Assembly (NCBI GenBank): GCA_021733665.1
Contig: JAHREI010000001.1
Span: 248,001-312,000, forward strand
DNA length: 64,000 nt
Reading direction: 5' to 3'
From: Bacillus subtilis
GTDB taxonomy: Bacteria > Pseudomonadota > Alphaproteobacteria > Rhizobiales > Rhizobiaceae
Shown here: positions 11,199 through 20,514 of the stretch, piece after piece
Layout: the number at the start of each line of letters is the position of its first letter
Position numbering within the stretch: the first letter of the stretch is position 1
The notes under the pieces: generated by a model
Told to the model about the DNA's origin: nothing
The model's input: the letters and a program-made list of their open reading frames with translations, nothing else
Database searches by the model: none
Program-made: the position numbers and the translations under genes

Positions 11199-11915
11199 TT
11201 ATCGTCTGACGAAGGTCAGATAGGCAGCCTGCCGGCCTTCGCGGAAGGCTTTAGCTTCATAGCGTGTGCCCGGCCATGCTTCATAAGGCGTATGCCAGTC
11301 GGCTGCACTTTGTGCCTGCCATTCAAACTCACCGTGGTCATGGCAATGCTGCAGTGTCCAGTTGACGTAGGTGTCAATGTCGGACGCAAAGCGGAACAAT
11401 GCGCCCGGTTTCAGGACGCGTGCAAAGCGGGTAAGGTTTTTCTGGCTGACGAAACGACGCTTCCAGTGTTTCTTTTTCGGCCACGGATCCGGATAGAACA
11501 GATCAATACCATCAAGTGAGGCGTCCGGCAGCCAATCCAGAACCAAAGTGGCATCGTCATCATAGAGACGCAGGTTTGGCAGCGGGTTGGCATCTTGTGC
11601 ACCCAGCATTTTCGCCATGCCGTTAACGAAAGGCTCGACGCCGATAAAGCCAGCCTCAGGCTTGCGGGTGGCTTCATGCACCAGATGTTCACCGCCGCCG
11701 AAACCGATTTCCATACGGACTTTCGAAACATCGGCCATAAATAATGTGCGCAGATCCTGCGGGGCAGGGCTCAAAAGATCAAGCTTGAGCTGCGGCAGTA
11801 AATCTTCACGTAGAAAGCGCTGATGCGGACGCAAAGGCTTGCCGTTACGACGACCATAGAAGGCTTCCGTTGCACGTGAACCTCGTGCCTGTTGTTCAGA
11901 GGAATCTGCAGTCAT
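11199..11915 (-). CDS. trmB: tRNA (guanine-N7-)-methyltransferase
   Basis: TrmB methylates G46 in the variable loop of tRNAs using S-adenosylmethionine. The SAM-binding signature [14 protein letters not shown] is followed by [14 protein letters not shown], and the RNA/catalytic motif [19 protein letters not shown] is intact. The start at ATG 11915 (238 residues) is chosen because AAGGA stands 7 bases upstream. An ATG at 11957 and a TTG at 11981 are also in frame but have poorer sites. It lies downstream of metK, the supplier of its cofactor, but a terminator-like hairpin (12061-12105) separates them. Confidence 0.95.
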   Translation of the reverse strand: MTADSSEQQARGSRATEAFYGRRNGKPLRPHQRFLREDLLPQLKLDLLSPAPQDLRTLFMADVSKVRMEIGFGGGEHLVHEATRKPEAGFIGVEPFVNGMAKMLGAQDANPLPNLRLYDDDATLVLDWLPDASLDGIDLFYPDPWPKKKHWKRRFVSQKNLTRFARVLKPGALFRFASDIDTYVNWTLQHCHDHGEFEWQAQSAADWHTPYEAWPGTRYEAKAFREGRQAAYLTFVRR

Positions 11916-12060
11916 GGCTTCATCCTTGAGGTCACAGTTGTGTTCAGTATCAGACATCGGGCGCGTTTCTTTATGGTTCAAATGATTGGGATAGGACGTT
12001 GATTAAGCCGCTTTACACATAATCAGCGACGGAAAGTCTACTGATTTTTATGTGACTGTT

Positions 12061-12105
12061 AAAGAAACAGGGCACCATAAGGGAAATATGGTGCCCTGTT
12101 TCTTA
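12061..12105 (-). terminator. Terminator after metK
   Basis: An 18-base-pair perfect stem, AAGAAACAGGGCACCATA with its complement, encloses a 7-base loop and starts 18 bases after the metK stop. It is followed on the minus strand by TTTAAC, a short T tract. Confidence 0.85.
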
Positions 12106-12122
12106 TAATGTTCAGTGTGAAA

Positions 12123-13388
12123 TCAGACTTTAAGAGCGGATTTCAATGCTTTGACCAGATCGGTTTTTTCCCATGAGAAAGAACCGTCGCGACCGGCTTT
12201 GCGACCAAAGTGACCATAGGCTGCGGTCTTGGCATAGATCGGCTTATTAAGATCAAGATGCTTGCGGATACCGGTTGGTGACAAATCCATCACCTGCCGC
12301 AGCGCAGTTTCGACATCGCTCTCGGCAACTTTGCCGGTGCCGTGCAGGTCAACATAGACGGAGAGCGGCTGGGCAACGCCGATTGCGTAAGACAACTGAA
12401 TAGTGCAGCGGTCTGCAATACCGGCAGCAATCACATTCTTGGCCAGATAACGTGCGGCATAGGCTGCAGAGCGGTCAACTTTGGTGGTATCCTTGCCCGA
12501 AAATGCACCGCCGCCATGAGGCGCTGCACCGCCGTAAGTATCAACAATGATCTTACGTCCGGTCAGGCCGGCATCGCCGTCCGGTCCGCCGATAACGAAT
12601 TTACCGGTCGGGTTGATGTACCAGTTGCAATTGGCTGCAACCGGCAGATCGCCGAGAGCTTCACGGATCACCGGCTCAACAACCTGACGGACTTTGGCAG
12701 AATCCCAAGAAGCATCCAGATGCTGAGTCGACAGAACGATCTGGGTCACTTCTGCAGGTTTGCCGTCAGCATAGCGTACAGTGACCTGGCTTTTGGCATC
12801 GGGGCCAAGCTTGCCGAAATCGCCTTCGCCTTTGTGGCGGGCAGCAGAGAGCAGCTCAAGAATTTTATGCGCGTAATAAATCGGCGCCGGCATCAGATCC
12901 GGTGTTTCGCGGCAGGCATAACCGAACATAATGCCCTGATCGCCCGCACCTTCTTCACCCTGACGGTCGGCAGCATTGTCAACGCCCTGCGCTATATCCG
13001 CCGATTGCGGATGCAGCAGCACATCAATTTTGACATTGCGCCAGTTGAAGCCTTCCTGCTCATAGCCGATTTCGCGGATCGCCTTACGCGCAGCAGAGCG
13101 GAAGCGGGAAGGGTTGATCTGCTTGTGGCCTTTGGCATCAAGCAGAATTTCACCGGCTTTGTCTTTTTTCAGGAATGTGTCCGGTACACGCACTTCACCG
13201 GCAATCACCACGCGATTGGTGGTGGCAAGGGTTTCACAGGCAATACGCACTGACCACGGATCAACGCCGGTTTTGCGTGCTTCCTTATAAATCATATCGA
13301 CGATTTCATCGGAAATGCGGTCGCAAACCTTATCCGGATGACCTTCGGATACCGATTCACTGGTAAAAAGATACGAACTGCGTGACAC
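12123..13388 (-). CDS. metK: S-adenosylmethionine synthase
   Basis: MetK makes S-adenosylmethionine from ATP and methionine as a cytoplasmic tetramer. The 421-residue product has the N-terminal [20 protein letters not shown] motif, the central signature [20 protein letters not shown] and the phosphate-binding loop [17 protein letters not shown]. The length fits the alphaproteobacterial form, which is longer than the 384-residue E. coli enzyme. The start is GTG 13388, preceded by AAGAGGGG. The gene has a 304-base, hairpin-rich leader that may regulate it. It lies downstream of an XRE regulator, a common rhizobial arrangement. Confidence 0.98.
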   Translation of the reverse strand: MSRSSYLFTSESVSEGHPDKVCDRISDEIVDMIYKEARKTGVDPWSVRIACETLATTNRVVIAGEVRVPDTFLKKDKAGEILLDAKGHKQINPSRFRSAARKAIREIGYEQEGFNWRNVKIDVLLHPQSADIAQGVDNAADRQGEEGAGDQGIMFGYACRETPDLMPAPIYYAHKILELLSAARHKGEGDFGKLGPDAKSQVTVRYADGKPAEVTQIVLSTQHLDASWDSAKVRQVVEPVIREALGDLPVAANCNWYINPTGKFVIGGPDGDAGLTGRKIIVDTYGGAAPHGGGAFSGKDTTKVDRSAAYAARYLAKNVIAAGIADRCTIQLSYAIGVAQPLSVYVDLHGTGKVAESDVETALRQVMDLSPTGIRKHLDLNKPIYAKTAAYGHFGRKAGRDGSFSWEKTDLVKALKSALKV

Positions 13389-13692
13389 GGGAAACCCCTC
13401 TTGAAAATCTGCGGACTGTTATGGCTCCGCAGGAACAGTAGTTTTCAGCACTGCGCATGGTCTTGCGCACAGAACCGCTGATGATTTGATCTGCCGCTCA
13501 CATAGCGTTTCTGCCGGTTGCGGAAAAGCCTTTCCGCAACTGATATGTGAAATTAAGTAGATACCGATACCAGCTGTTATTCGGGCTATAATCAGCACGA
13601 AATGACGGGATATACAACTATCTGCATGTGTTTATGTGCGAATTTTGACGGTGCTTCAGGCAGATATTGTGATTTAATCTGCCCCGAAATGC
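13389..13692 (-). other. Structured 5' leader of metK, no gene
   Basis: No coding region is supported in these 304 bases. Three inverted repeats are visible: GTTGCGGAAA/TTTCCGCAAC at 13517-13540, TGCGCA/TGCGCA at 13452-13469, and CTGCGGA/TCCGCAG at 13409-13432, the last about 20 bases upstream of the GTG. SAM-sensing riboswitches are known before metK genes in some alphaproteobacteria, but I could not match a known consensus here. Confidence 0.45.
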
Positions 13693-14106
13693 TTAGTCAT
13701 CGTCATTGGCGAGGGTTTTTACCAGATCAATAATTTTTCTGCGTACTTTTGGATCCGCGATCTTGGTGAAATAACGTGTCAGCTGTACGCCTTCATTGGT
13801 GTGAAGAAAATCAACGACATAGGTTGCTTCATTCTCTTCGGCGAAGCCATTGTTCGGCTGACCGGACTGACACGGCGCATTTTCAAAAAAGAAGGCGACC
13901 GGAACACTTAAAATTGATGAGATTGCTTGCAGGCGGCTGGCACCGACGCGGTTGGTGCCTTTTTCATATTTCTGAATTTGTTGAAAGGTGATTCCGAGAT
14001 TTTCGCCCAGTCGCTCCTGACTGAGGCCAAGCATGTTCCGTCGCAGCCTGATGCGGCTGCCCACATGAACATCAATGGGATTGGGTTTCTTCTTATTCTC
14101 GGTCAT
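13693..14106 (-). CDS. XRE family helix-turn-helix regulator
   Basis: A 137-residue DNA-binding regulator. The Cro/C1-type helix-turn-helix is at about 15-70 (VGSRIRLRRNMLGLSQERLG, then GITFQQIQKYEKGTNRVGAS). The C-terminal half ends in the VRRKIIDLVKTLA segment common to rhizobial regulators of this group. Start ATG 14106 has GAGGAGC 8 bases upstream. It lies between lnt and metK. In Sinorhizobium medicae a related acid-induced regulator (phrR) lies near the lnt homologue actA, as I recall, so a link to acid or envelope stress is possible but unproven. Two inverted repeats in its promoter suggest autoregulation. Confidence 0.9.
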   Translation of the reverse strand: MTENKKKPNPIDVHVGSRIRLRRNMLGLSQERLGENLGITFQQIQKYEKGTNRVGASRLQAISSILSVPVAFFFENAPCQSGQPNNGFAEENEATYVVDFLHTNEGVQLTRYFTKIADPKVRRKIIDLVKTLANDDD

Positions 14107-14190
14107 TCACAAATGCTCCTCGCTTATGCGAGCTTTCTTGATGAAAAATGCGGCGCTTAAATCAGCATATTTTTCGGAGATTTATAGGTT

Positions 14191-14217
14191 CATCTGAAAT
14201 TTCATCAGTTTCAGATG
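14191..14217. promoter_or_regulatory. 9-bp inverted repeat upstream of XRE gene
   Basis: CATCTGAAA and its exact complement TTTCAGATG are separated by 9 bases, 85 bases upstream of the XRE start. The symmetry and position suit a dimeric regulator's operator, most simply the XRE protein itself. Confidence 0.45.
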
Positions 14218-14226
14218 TATAACATA

Positions 14227-14244
14227 ACATCAAAAATATGATGT
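14227..14244. promoter_or_regulatory. Second inverted repeat at end of lnt
   Basis: ACATCA and TGATGT are separated by 6 bases and overlap the lnt stop codon. It has a similar ATC-rich half-site to the repeat at 14191-14217 and may be a second operator. Confidence 0.3.
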
Positions 14245-15842
14245 CAACCGAAACGCTGGGTACGGATACCCTGTAAACCACATGAAATTATCAGCGTGAA
14301 GAGCAGAATGAAAAAGAACTGGGTATCACCGGCGGGTTTCCCCCAGAAGGTTGCGGCCTTGGGCGGCAGGGGGGCATCAATGATTCCGATTTCATTCAGT
14401 TTCATCTGTGCACTGATTCGACCGTAGGAATCAGTAATTGCCGAAATACCGTTATTGGCGGCGCGTAACAGGGGTAAGCCCTGCTCAACCGCGCGCAATT
14501 GTGCTTGCCGGAAGTGCTGGTAAGGCCCTGGTGTGTTACCGTACCAGGCATCATTGGTAATGTTGATAATCGCATCCACCGCTTTACCCTGATAATCAAG
14601 TTCAGACGGAAAAATTGCTTCATAGCAAATCAGCGGCAGCAGCGTCAGTTTCGGGCTGATATTCATGGAGTGACGCGCAGGAGCGGCTGTGAACCCGCCG
14701 GGCAATTCAATCACTTCCTGCATGCCTAGAGAGCGCAGCAGGCCTTCCAGCGGCAGATATTCACCAAAGGGGACAAGATGAACCTTGTCCGCGACTGTAG
14801 TAACTTGTCCCGCGGAATTGATCGCAAAAATACTGTTGTAATAGGAAGAGAGCGCTTCACCTTCACCGCGCACAGCACCGGCCAGCAAAATCTGGTTAGG
14901 CTGCAAAGCTGTACCGATCGCACTTAAAGCCTCACCAACCTGCGGCAGCACATAGGGAACCGAGGTTTCCGGCCAGATAATCACATCCGGTACAGGTTTG
15001 CCGCTGACTGGTGTGCGGGTGCTGAGATTGAGGTGCTTGTCAAAAATCTCGCGGCGTAGCTGATTATCCCATTTGGCATCCTGCGGGATGGAGGCCTGTA
15101 CGAGCCTGATAATTAGCGCATCGGCGGCGGGTTCACTCACAGCCTGTTGCAGGCGCCATGCGCCATAACCGGCATGAGCTACGAGCAAGACGATGGCGAT
15201 TGTCAGGCCGCTGCGCCAGCCAAAGCGCTGCCATGCAGAGCCAAGCAGCAAGGCAGGCATAGCAAAGATCACAACGGCCAGAATATTCATCCCGTAAAGG
15301 CTGGTAATCGTAACGGACTGCATCAGCAAAGGTGTTGGCATCAGCGTATAGCCAAGCGCATTCCACGGAAAGCCTGTGAGAATAAAGGAGCGGATATATT
15401 CGCTCAAGCCCAGCATAATCGCCAGTACCAGAATGCGGATCAGACCCGCACCCCAGAAAATCCGTGCCAATGCGGTAGCGCAGGCAAAAAACAGCGCCAG
15501 AAAAGCAGGAAGACCGAGAATGGCAAGCGGTAATGCCCATGCGAAGTTTTCTGCATCGACCAGTAGTGCCATGCCGATCCACCATAGCCCTGCAAGAAAA
15601 TAACCGAAGCCAAACAGCCAGCCGGTGATGAAAGCCGGTCGCAAACGTCTCCATCCGTTTGGCACATCGTTTTGCACATCACGATCGATCAGCAACACCA
15701 GCAGCGGGAAACCGATAAATCCGGCAGGCAGGAAATCGAAAGGGGGCAAAGCCAGTGTGACAACGGCACCGGCCAGAACAGTCAGCAATGCTTTACGCCA
15801 GCCGGTGAGGGAGGAAGTCAGGCACTGGTAAAGGTTGCTCAC
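14244..15842 (-). CDS. lnt: Apolipoprotein N-acyltransferase
   Basis: Lnt adds the third acyl chain to the N-terminal cysteine of lipoproteins in the inner membrane. The 532-residue product has about six hydrophobic N-terminal segments (to about 225), then a nitrilase-type periplasmic domain, and a final C-terminal membrane segment (FFFILLFTLIISCGL). The catalytic triad is visible as Glu in IIWPETSVPYV, Lys in DKVHLVPFGEY and Cys in LPLICYEAIFP. The start is GTG 15842 with a weak GAGAG site. It follows corC in the gene order but behind a terminator, so it likely has its own promoter in 15843-15924. Confidence 0.96.
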   Translation of the reverse strand: MSNLYQCLTSSLTGWRKALLTVLAGAVVTLALPPFDFLPAGFIGFPLLVLLIDRDVQNDVPNGWRRLRPAFITGWLFGFGYFLAGLWWIGMALLVDAENFAWALPLAILGLPAFLALFFACATALARIFWGAGLIRILVLAIMLGLSEYIRSFILTGFPWNALGYTLMPTPLLMQSVTITSLYGMNILAVVIFAMPALLLGSAWQRFGWRSGLTIAIVLLVAHAGYGAWRLQQAVSEPAADALIIRLVQASIPQDAKWDNQLRREIFDKHLNLSTRTPVSGKPVPDVIIWPETSVPYVLPQVGEALSAIGTALQPNQILLAGAVRGEGEALSSYYNSIFAINSAGQVTTVADKVHLVPFGEYLPLEGLLRSLGMQEVIELPGGFTAAPARHSMNISPKLTLLPLICYEAIFPSELDYQGKAVDAIINITNDAWYGNTPGPYQHFRQAQLRAVEQGLPLLRAANNGISAITDSYGRISAQMKLNEIGIIDAPLPPKAATFWGKPAGDTQFFFILLFTLIISCGLQGIRTQRFG

Positions 15843-15924
15843 GTTGCAGGTCTCTCAATGGGAAAAGGCTTTTTATTATTTTATGAGCCGAAGATTAAGA
15901 AAAGCTGAGAGAGGAAGTGAGAGA

Positions 15925-15958
15925 TAAAAAAAACACCGCCTGTAAAGCGGCGGTGTTT
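15925..15958 (-). terminator. Rho-independent terminator after corC
   Basis: AAACACCGCC pairs exactly with GGCGGTGTTT around 8 bases. On the minus strand the stem runs into eight T residues, a textbook terminator 18 bases past the corC stop. Confidence 0.92.
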
Positions 15959-15975
15959 CATGGAGTTTGAGGCGA

Positions 15976-17013
15976 TTAGCTTTGGAAATAATCGCCATTT
16001 CTTGGTGTAATGCGCACCTTATGGATGCGACGGGAATCGGCTTCCAGCACTTCCAGTTCGTAAGCGGGCAAGACATCAACAATCGCACCGGTTTCCGGAA
16101 TATGATCCAGCGCCGAGATCATCAGGCCGCCAAGCGTATCCACATCTTCGCTGTCTTCGCCTTGTGTAAAGCCGGCACCGATCAGTTTTTCCAGCTCTTC
16201 AAGCTCGGCACGGGCATCGACCGTATAGGAGCCGTCCGGATTGCGAATCAGCGACAATTCTTCGTCGTCATGTTCGTCTTCAATATCGCCGACAACCATT
16301 TCAACAATGTCTTCGAGTGAGACAAGGCCGTCTGTGCCGCCATATTCGTCGATCACCAGCGCCATCTGAATATGGCTCGCCTGCATACGCGCCATCAGGC
16401 TGCTGGCCAGCATGGAAGACGGCACAAACAGAACCTTACGCATCAGGTTCAGTTCGCTGATTGGTGTGGTGAGATCAATTTTCGACAGATCATAGCGCTT
16501 GGCAGCGGCCGGCTGATCCTGTCCGTCAGGCTGCTGCCTGCTCATGCGGGTGATGTAGTTGAGAACATCGCGGATATGGATCATCCCGCGCGCATCATCG
16601 AGCGTCTCAACATAGACCGGCATACGGGAATGGCCGGAGGATTCAAACAATTCCAGCAATTCACCGAGCGGTGTTGAATATTCAATGGCTTCAATATCCG
16701 CGCGGCTGATCATTACGTCATCAACGCGAAGCTCCCGCAGGCGCAGAATATTGTTCAGCATTGCCTTTTCCTCTGCGGAAAAAGCCGTGTCACTGCCTGT
16801 TTCGTCAGAAAGTGCATCCGTCAGTTCTTCACGGATCGAGCTGGTCTGGCGCGAACGAAGAAACGGAAATAATCCGGCAAGAAGTGAGCGTTTTTCTGAT
16901 CCTGCGGATCGCGCAGGACTCTGTCCCGTACTCTGTGCTTCAGGATCGTTCTGAGAAACGATGTCGCTGTTTGCAGCGCCCGTTGAAGAATTTTGATTTA
17001 TTTGATCAGCCAT
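15976..17013 (-). CDS. corC: CorC/HlyC family CBS-domain protein
   Basis: A soluble member of the hemolysin C/CorC family, linked to magnesium and cobalt handling in enterobacteria (ybeX there). The 345-residue product has paired CBS domains at about 80-235 (VDDVMISRADIEAIEY; IDEYGGTDGLVSLEDIVEMVVG). A C-terminal CorC_HlyC domain follows (GSYTVDARAELEEL to the end). There is no N-terminal DUF21 membrane domain. ATG 17013 is used; an in-frame TTG six bases upstream would overlap the ybeY stop. It ends the phoH-ybeY-corC series and is followed by a strong terminator. Confidence 0.93.
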   Translation of the reverse strand: MADQINQNSSTGAANSDIVSQNDPEAQSTGQSPARSAGSEKRSLLAGLFPFLRSRQTSSIREELTDALSDETGSDTAFSAEEKAMLNNILRLRELRVDDVMISRADIEAIEYSTPLGELLELFESSGHSRMPVYVETLDDARGMIHIRDVLNYITRMSRQQPDGQDQPAAAKRYDLSKIDLTTPISELNLMRKVLFVPSSMLASSLMARMQASHIQMALVIDEYGGTDGLVSLEDIVEMVVGDIEDEHDDEELSLIRNPDGSYTVDARAELEELEKLIGAGFTQGEDSEDVDTLGGLMISALDHIPETGAIVDVLPAYELEVLEADSRRIHKVRITPRNGDYFQS

Positions 17014-17015
17014 GG

Positions 17016-17525
17016 TCAATCGTTTTCATTGTCGGTCGAATGTACAGTATAAGGATCAGGTATGGCAAGAGCGTGAAGGATTTCACGTTCCAGCCCTTCC
17101 ATTTCCTCGGCTTCTTCATCATCTTCATGATCATAGCCAAGAAGATGCAGCAAACCGTGCACAATCATGTGATGCAGGTGCTGATCAAAGCTTTTATTTT
17201 CTTCAACCGCTTCGCGTTCAACTGTCTCCCGCGCAATAATAATATCACCGAGCATCGGCCCCGGTGCATCACCCGGTGCAATATCGAAGGCAGGAAAAGA
17301 CAGCACATTGGTCGCTTTGTCTTTATTGCGCCATTGTGCATTGATGGCGCGGATCGAGGCATCATCGGTCAGCACAAGACTGAGTTCAGTCTCTTGCTGC
17401 GGCAGATCAAGCTGTTTCCAGACCGCATCAACACAGGATCGGGCAAGGACTTCATAGGCTTCATTTTCATCCCCCGAAGGGGCTTCCCAAAGAGAACTTT
17501 CAATGAGAACGTCAATTGAAATCAT
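17016..17525 (-). CDS. ybeY: Endoribonuclease YbeY
   Basis: YbeY is a zinc-dependent single-strand endoribonuclease acting in 16S rRNA 3'-end maturation and ribosome quality control. The 169-residue product has the metal-binding [15 protein letters not shown] motif (three histidines) at about 122-136 and the NVLSFPAFD segment. The acidic [13 protein letters not shown] helix follows. The start ATG 17525 lacks a clear ribosome-binding site. It lies between phoH and corC as in most bacteria, but a 194-base gap holding repeats separates it from phoH. Confidence 0.96.
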   Translation of the reverse strand: MISIDVLIESSLWEAPSGDENEAYEVLARSCVDAVWKQLDLPQQETELSLVLTDDASIRAINAQWRNKDKATNVLSFPAFDIAPGDAPGPMLGDIIIARETVEREAVEENKSFDQHLHHMIVHGLLHLLGYDHEDDEEAEEMEGLEREILHALAIPDPYTVHSTDNEND

Positions 17526-17550
17526 TTTAATTTCGTGAACCGGTTGAACT

Positions 17551-17596
17551 GTTACAGCGGTTCCAGTTAAGACTGAATCGCTGGAACCACTGTAAC
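17551..17596. repeat. 16-bp imperfect palindrome
   Basis: Sixteen bases starting GTTACAGCGGTTCCAG pair with CTGGAACCACTGTAAC with a single mismatch, around a 14-base loop. It lies in the ybeY promoter region next to another palindrome and may be part of the same composite intergenic element. Confidence 0.6.
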
Positions 17597-17609
17597 TATT
17601 TGGTTTTAC

Positions 17610-17650
17610 GCATTTCCAGCAAAACCGCTTCGCACTTTTGCTGGAAATGC
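17610..17650 (-). repeat. Palindromic intergenic repeat, copy 1
   Basis: GCATTTCCAGCAAAA and its exact 15-base complement flank an 11-base centre (CCGCTTCGCAC). Read on the minus strand, its first 30 or so bases match the repeat at 25613 with one difference. Similar REP/RIME-type elements are common between genes in Rhizobiales. Confidence 0.8.
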
Positions 17651-17658
17651 TCTAAGAC

Positions 17659-17688
17659 AACAGCCCGCCTGCAAAGAGACGGGCTGTT
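17659..17688 (-). terminator. Hairpin after phoH
   Basis: AACAGCCCG pairs with CGGGCTGTT around 12 bases, about 32 bases past the phoH stop. The following minus-strand sequence is only moderately T-rich, so termination may be partial. Confidence 0.55.
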
Positions 17689-17719
17689 ATTAAAGTCAAG
17701 TTGTACGCTGAGAAGCTAT

Positions 17720-18847
17720 TTAGGTTGCCGGTGGTGTATTTTCACCCTCAGCCACAATATGTTTTTGGCGGCTGATTGTTCGTGCCGCACCGCGCTTTTC
17801 ATAAGCGCGGACAATGGCGGCAACCATCGGATGGCGCACCACATCTTTGTCGCTGAAACGCACAGTGACAATATTCTCAACATCGCCCAGAATTTCCAGC
17901 GCTTCCACAAGGCCGGATTTCTGGCCAAGCGGCAGGTCGATCTGGCTCGGATCACCGGTGACGATCATGCGTGAACCTTCACCCAAACGGGTGAGGAACA
18001 TTTTCATCTGCATGGAGGTGGTGTTCTGCGCCTCGTCGAGAATAACCGCTGCATGTGCCAGTGTGCGACCGCGCATGAAGGCCAGAGGTGCAATTTCAAT
18101 CACACCGGCGGCAAGTGCCCGTTCTACCTTATCCGCAGGGATCATATCGTAAAGCGCATCATAGAGCGGACGCAGATAAGGATCGACTTTTTCTTTCATG
18201 TCGCCGGGCAGGAAGCCCAACCGTTCACCCGCTTCAACTGCGGGTCGTGACAGGATGATTCTTTCGACCATACCGCGTTCAAGCAGCATAGCGGCATGGG
18301 CAACCGCGAGATAGGTTTTACCCGTACCGGCAGGACCGGTTCCGAAAACCAGTTCCGAACGCTCCATCGCACGCATATAGGCATCCTGCGTCGGTGTGCG
18401 GGCAAAGATGGTCTTTTTGCGGGTGGAGATTTGTGCGGCGGAAAGGCGGGTTTTAGCCTCCAGTGTTGGCAGGCTCATCTGATCATCACGCACCGGTGTT
18501 GCACCGGCAGCCATGCGCAGAGCGCCATCCACATCAGATTTGCTCAAATCATGCCCTTTTTGCAAAAGCGAATAGAGATGATCCAGTGCCATACGCGCTT
18601 GCGCTGTGGCTGTTGCTTCACCGCGCAGGATCAGCTGATTGCCCTTGGAACGGACATCAACGCCAAGCTTCTGCTCGATATAAGCTAGATTTTCATCAAA
18701 CTGGCCGAACAGCGCACTCGCTAAGCGGTTGCTGTCAAAATCGAGGACAATATGAGCCATATCGGAGGCGCCATCCTGTAAGGCGGCTGCAGACGTGGCA
18801 GGGTTTTTCAGTTCTTTGCTAACCTGTTTGCCCGTGGTGACGTTCAA
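17720..18847 (-). CDS. phoH: PhoH family ATPase (YbeZ)
   Basis: A cytoplasmic P-loop ATPase found next to ybeY in most bacteria; the pair is thought to act together in RNA metabolism, the exact substrate being unsettled. The 375-residue product has a KH-like N-terminal part (about 45-115), Walker A GPAGTGKTYLAVAHA at about 170-184, Walker B VILDEAQNTT and the MIVTGDPSQIDLP motif. The start is TTG 18847, supported by AAGGAGAG 4-6 bases upstream; no ATG gives a full-length product. It follows miaB and precedes ybeY, the conserved order. Confidence 0.96.
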   Translation of the reverse strand: MNVTTGKQVSKELKNPATSAAALQDGASDMAHIVLDFDSNRLASALFGQFDENLAYIEQKLGVDVRSKGNQLILRGEATATAQARMALDHLYSLLQKGHDLSKSDVDGALRMAAGATPVRDDQMSLPTLEAKTRLSAAQISTRKKTIFARTPTQDAYMRAMERSELVFGTGPAGTGKTYLAVAHAAMLLERGMVERIILSRPAVEAGERLGFLPGDMKEKVDPYLRPLYDALYDMIPADKVERALAAGVIEIAPLAFMRGRTLAHAAVILDEAQNTTSMQMKMFLTRLGEGSRMIVTGDPSQIDLPLGQKSGLVEALEILGDVENIVTVRFSDKDVVRHPMVAAIVRAYEKRGAARTISRQKHIVAEGENTPPAT

Positions 18848-18984
18848 CCGGCTCTCCTTGATTGCGGTTTGGCTGTAAATCTAAAAGGCGCTGATCCGCC
18901 GTGACACATCATATCTGACACGATTATGGTACAGATTAATGACACTGTCACGCGGAAAGCAAAGCCGGTAATTATACACCGTTA

Positions 18985-20412
18985 TTAGCCAAGTTTTTCA
19001 GCTACAAGACTATTGGTACCGGTGGAAATCACGCGCACGCGGATGATATCGCCGACCTCGCCTTGCTCATTATCGATAATCACCGGAATGAGCCATGGAG
19101 AGCGACCGATCATCTGCCCTTCAAAGCGTCCCGGCTTTTCGAGCAGCACATCCATTTCAGTGCCGACAAGGCTATCCTGAAACGCATATTGCTGTTCGCT
19201 GAGCAGCGCCTGCAAACGTTGCAGACGCTCGTCTTTGACAGATTCTTCCACATGATCCGGCAGATCTGCACCCGGTGTACCCGGACGGGAGGAATATTTG
19301 AACGAATAGGCCTGTGCATAGCGCACGCTGCGTACCAGTCGCATTGTGTCTTCAAAGTCTTCATCTGTTTCACCAGGGAAACCGACAATGAAATCACCGG
19401 ACAGTGCCATATCAGGACGCGCAGCACGGATACGCTCGATCAGGCGGATATAATCTTCGCCTTTATGTTTGCGGTTCATCGCTTTGAGAATACGATCGGA
19501 ACCGGCCTGTACCGGCAGATGCAGATAAGGCATCAGAATATCGAGATCGCGATGGGCATTGATCAGCGTATCATCCATGTCGCGCGGATGGCTTGTCGTA
19601 TAGCGCAGACGTGCAATGCCCGGAATTTCTGCCAAGCGATAGAGCAGTTCACCAAGCCCCCACTCGCGGCCGTCATCACCGGCACCGTGCCAACCGTTGA
19701 CATTCTGTCCAAGCAGGGTCAGCTCACGCACACCGGCCTGAACTAGTTTGGTCGCTTCATTGACGATCTGAGCAACTGAGCGGGACACTTCGGAGCCACG
19801 TGTATAAGGCACGACACAGAAGGTGCAGAATTTATCGCAGCCTTCCTGCACGGTCAGAAATGCAGAGACACCGCGCTTGCGTACCTGTTCACGGCTGGCT
19901 GCAGGCAGGTGTTCAAATTTGTCTTCAACGGCATATTCTGTATCGACAACCTGACGACCTTCACGCACCTGCGCCAATGCCTGTGGCAAACGGTGATAGG
20001 TCTGCGGGCCGACAACGAGATCAACGGTCGGGGAGCGGCGCAAAATTTCATCGCCTTCGGCCTGTGCCACGCAACCGGCAACGCCGATAATCAGATCTTT
20101 GCCGTCAGCCTGGCGCTTATTCTTCATATTGCGCAGGCGACCCAGCGCGGAATAAAGCTTTTCGGAAGCTTTTTCACGGATGTGGCAGGTATTAATCAGC
20201 ACCATATCCGCGTCATCAGCACTGTCGGTTGTGACATAGCCTTCTGCGGCCAGACTGTCGGCCATACGCTGACTGTCATAAACATTCATCTGACAACCAT
20301 AGGTTTTGACAAAAACCTTGCGGCTATTGGCCAGATTATTACCGGAGGCAGTGACGCTCAGTTCTGCGTCAGAGGCCTGATGCTGGGAGTGGGGTGCTGT
20401 TTGATCCTTCAT
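18985..20412 (-). CDS. miaB: tRNA-2-methylthio-N6-isopentenyladenosine methylthiotransferase
   Basis: MiaB is a radical-SAM iron-sulfur enzyme that adds the methylthio group at A37 of tRNAs reading UNN codons. The product (475 residues from ATG 20412) has the N-terminal UPF0004 domain ([20 protein letters not shown]). The radical-SAM motif [17 protein letters not shown] follows, and the C-terminal TRAM domain ends [19 protein letters not shown]. The first 30 residues are poorly conserved and the start has no strong ribosome-binding site; a TTG at 20466 is the alternative. It is first in the miaB-phoH-ybeY-corC series. Confidence 0.97.
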   Translation of the reverse strand: MKDQTAPHSQHQASDAELSVTASGNNLANSRKVFVKTYGCQMNVYDSQRMADSLAAEGYVTTDSADDADMVLINTCHIREKASEKLYSALGRLRNMKNKRQADGKDLIIGVAGCVAQAEGDEILRRSPTVDLVVGPQTYHRLPQALAQVREGRQVVDTEYAVEDKFEHLPAASREQVRKRGVSAFLTVQEGCDKFCTFCVVPYTRGSEVSRSVAQIVNEATKLVQAGVRELTLLGQNVNGWHGAGDDGREWGLGELLYRLAEIPGIARLRYTTSHPRDMDDTLINAHRDLDILMPYLHLPVQAGSDRILKAMNRKHKGEDYIRLIERIRAARPDMALSGDFIVGFPGETDEDFEDTMRLVRSVRYAQAYSFKYSSRPGTPGADLPDHVEESVKDERLQRLQALLSEQQYAFQDSLVGTEMDVLLEKPGRFEGQMIGRSPWLIPVIIDNEQGEVGDIIRVRVISTGTNSLVAEKLG

Positions 20413-20514
20413 GAGGCGGCTTTTAACGCTTTTCGCCGGTAATGAGAAGGGGACAGATGCGCACAAAGCCGCAGGAAAGCGCAGATTGGGAATATCGTCT
20501 TCCTGATCGATGGA

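Noticed and set aside
12342-13253. A 303-codon plus-strand frame opposite metK
   Set aside because: It is antisense to a complete MetK with all catalytic motifs and has no domain or ribosome-binding site of its own.
13389-13692. A SAM-II riboswitch before metK
   Set aside because: I found hairpins but not the conserved pseudoknot sequence pattern, so I list only a structured leader.
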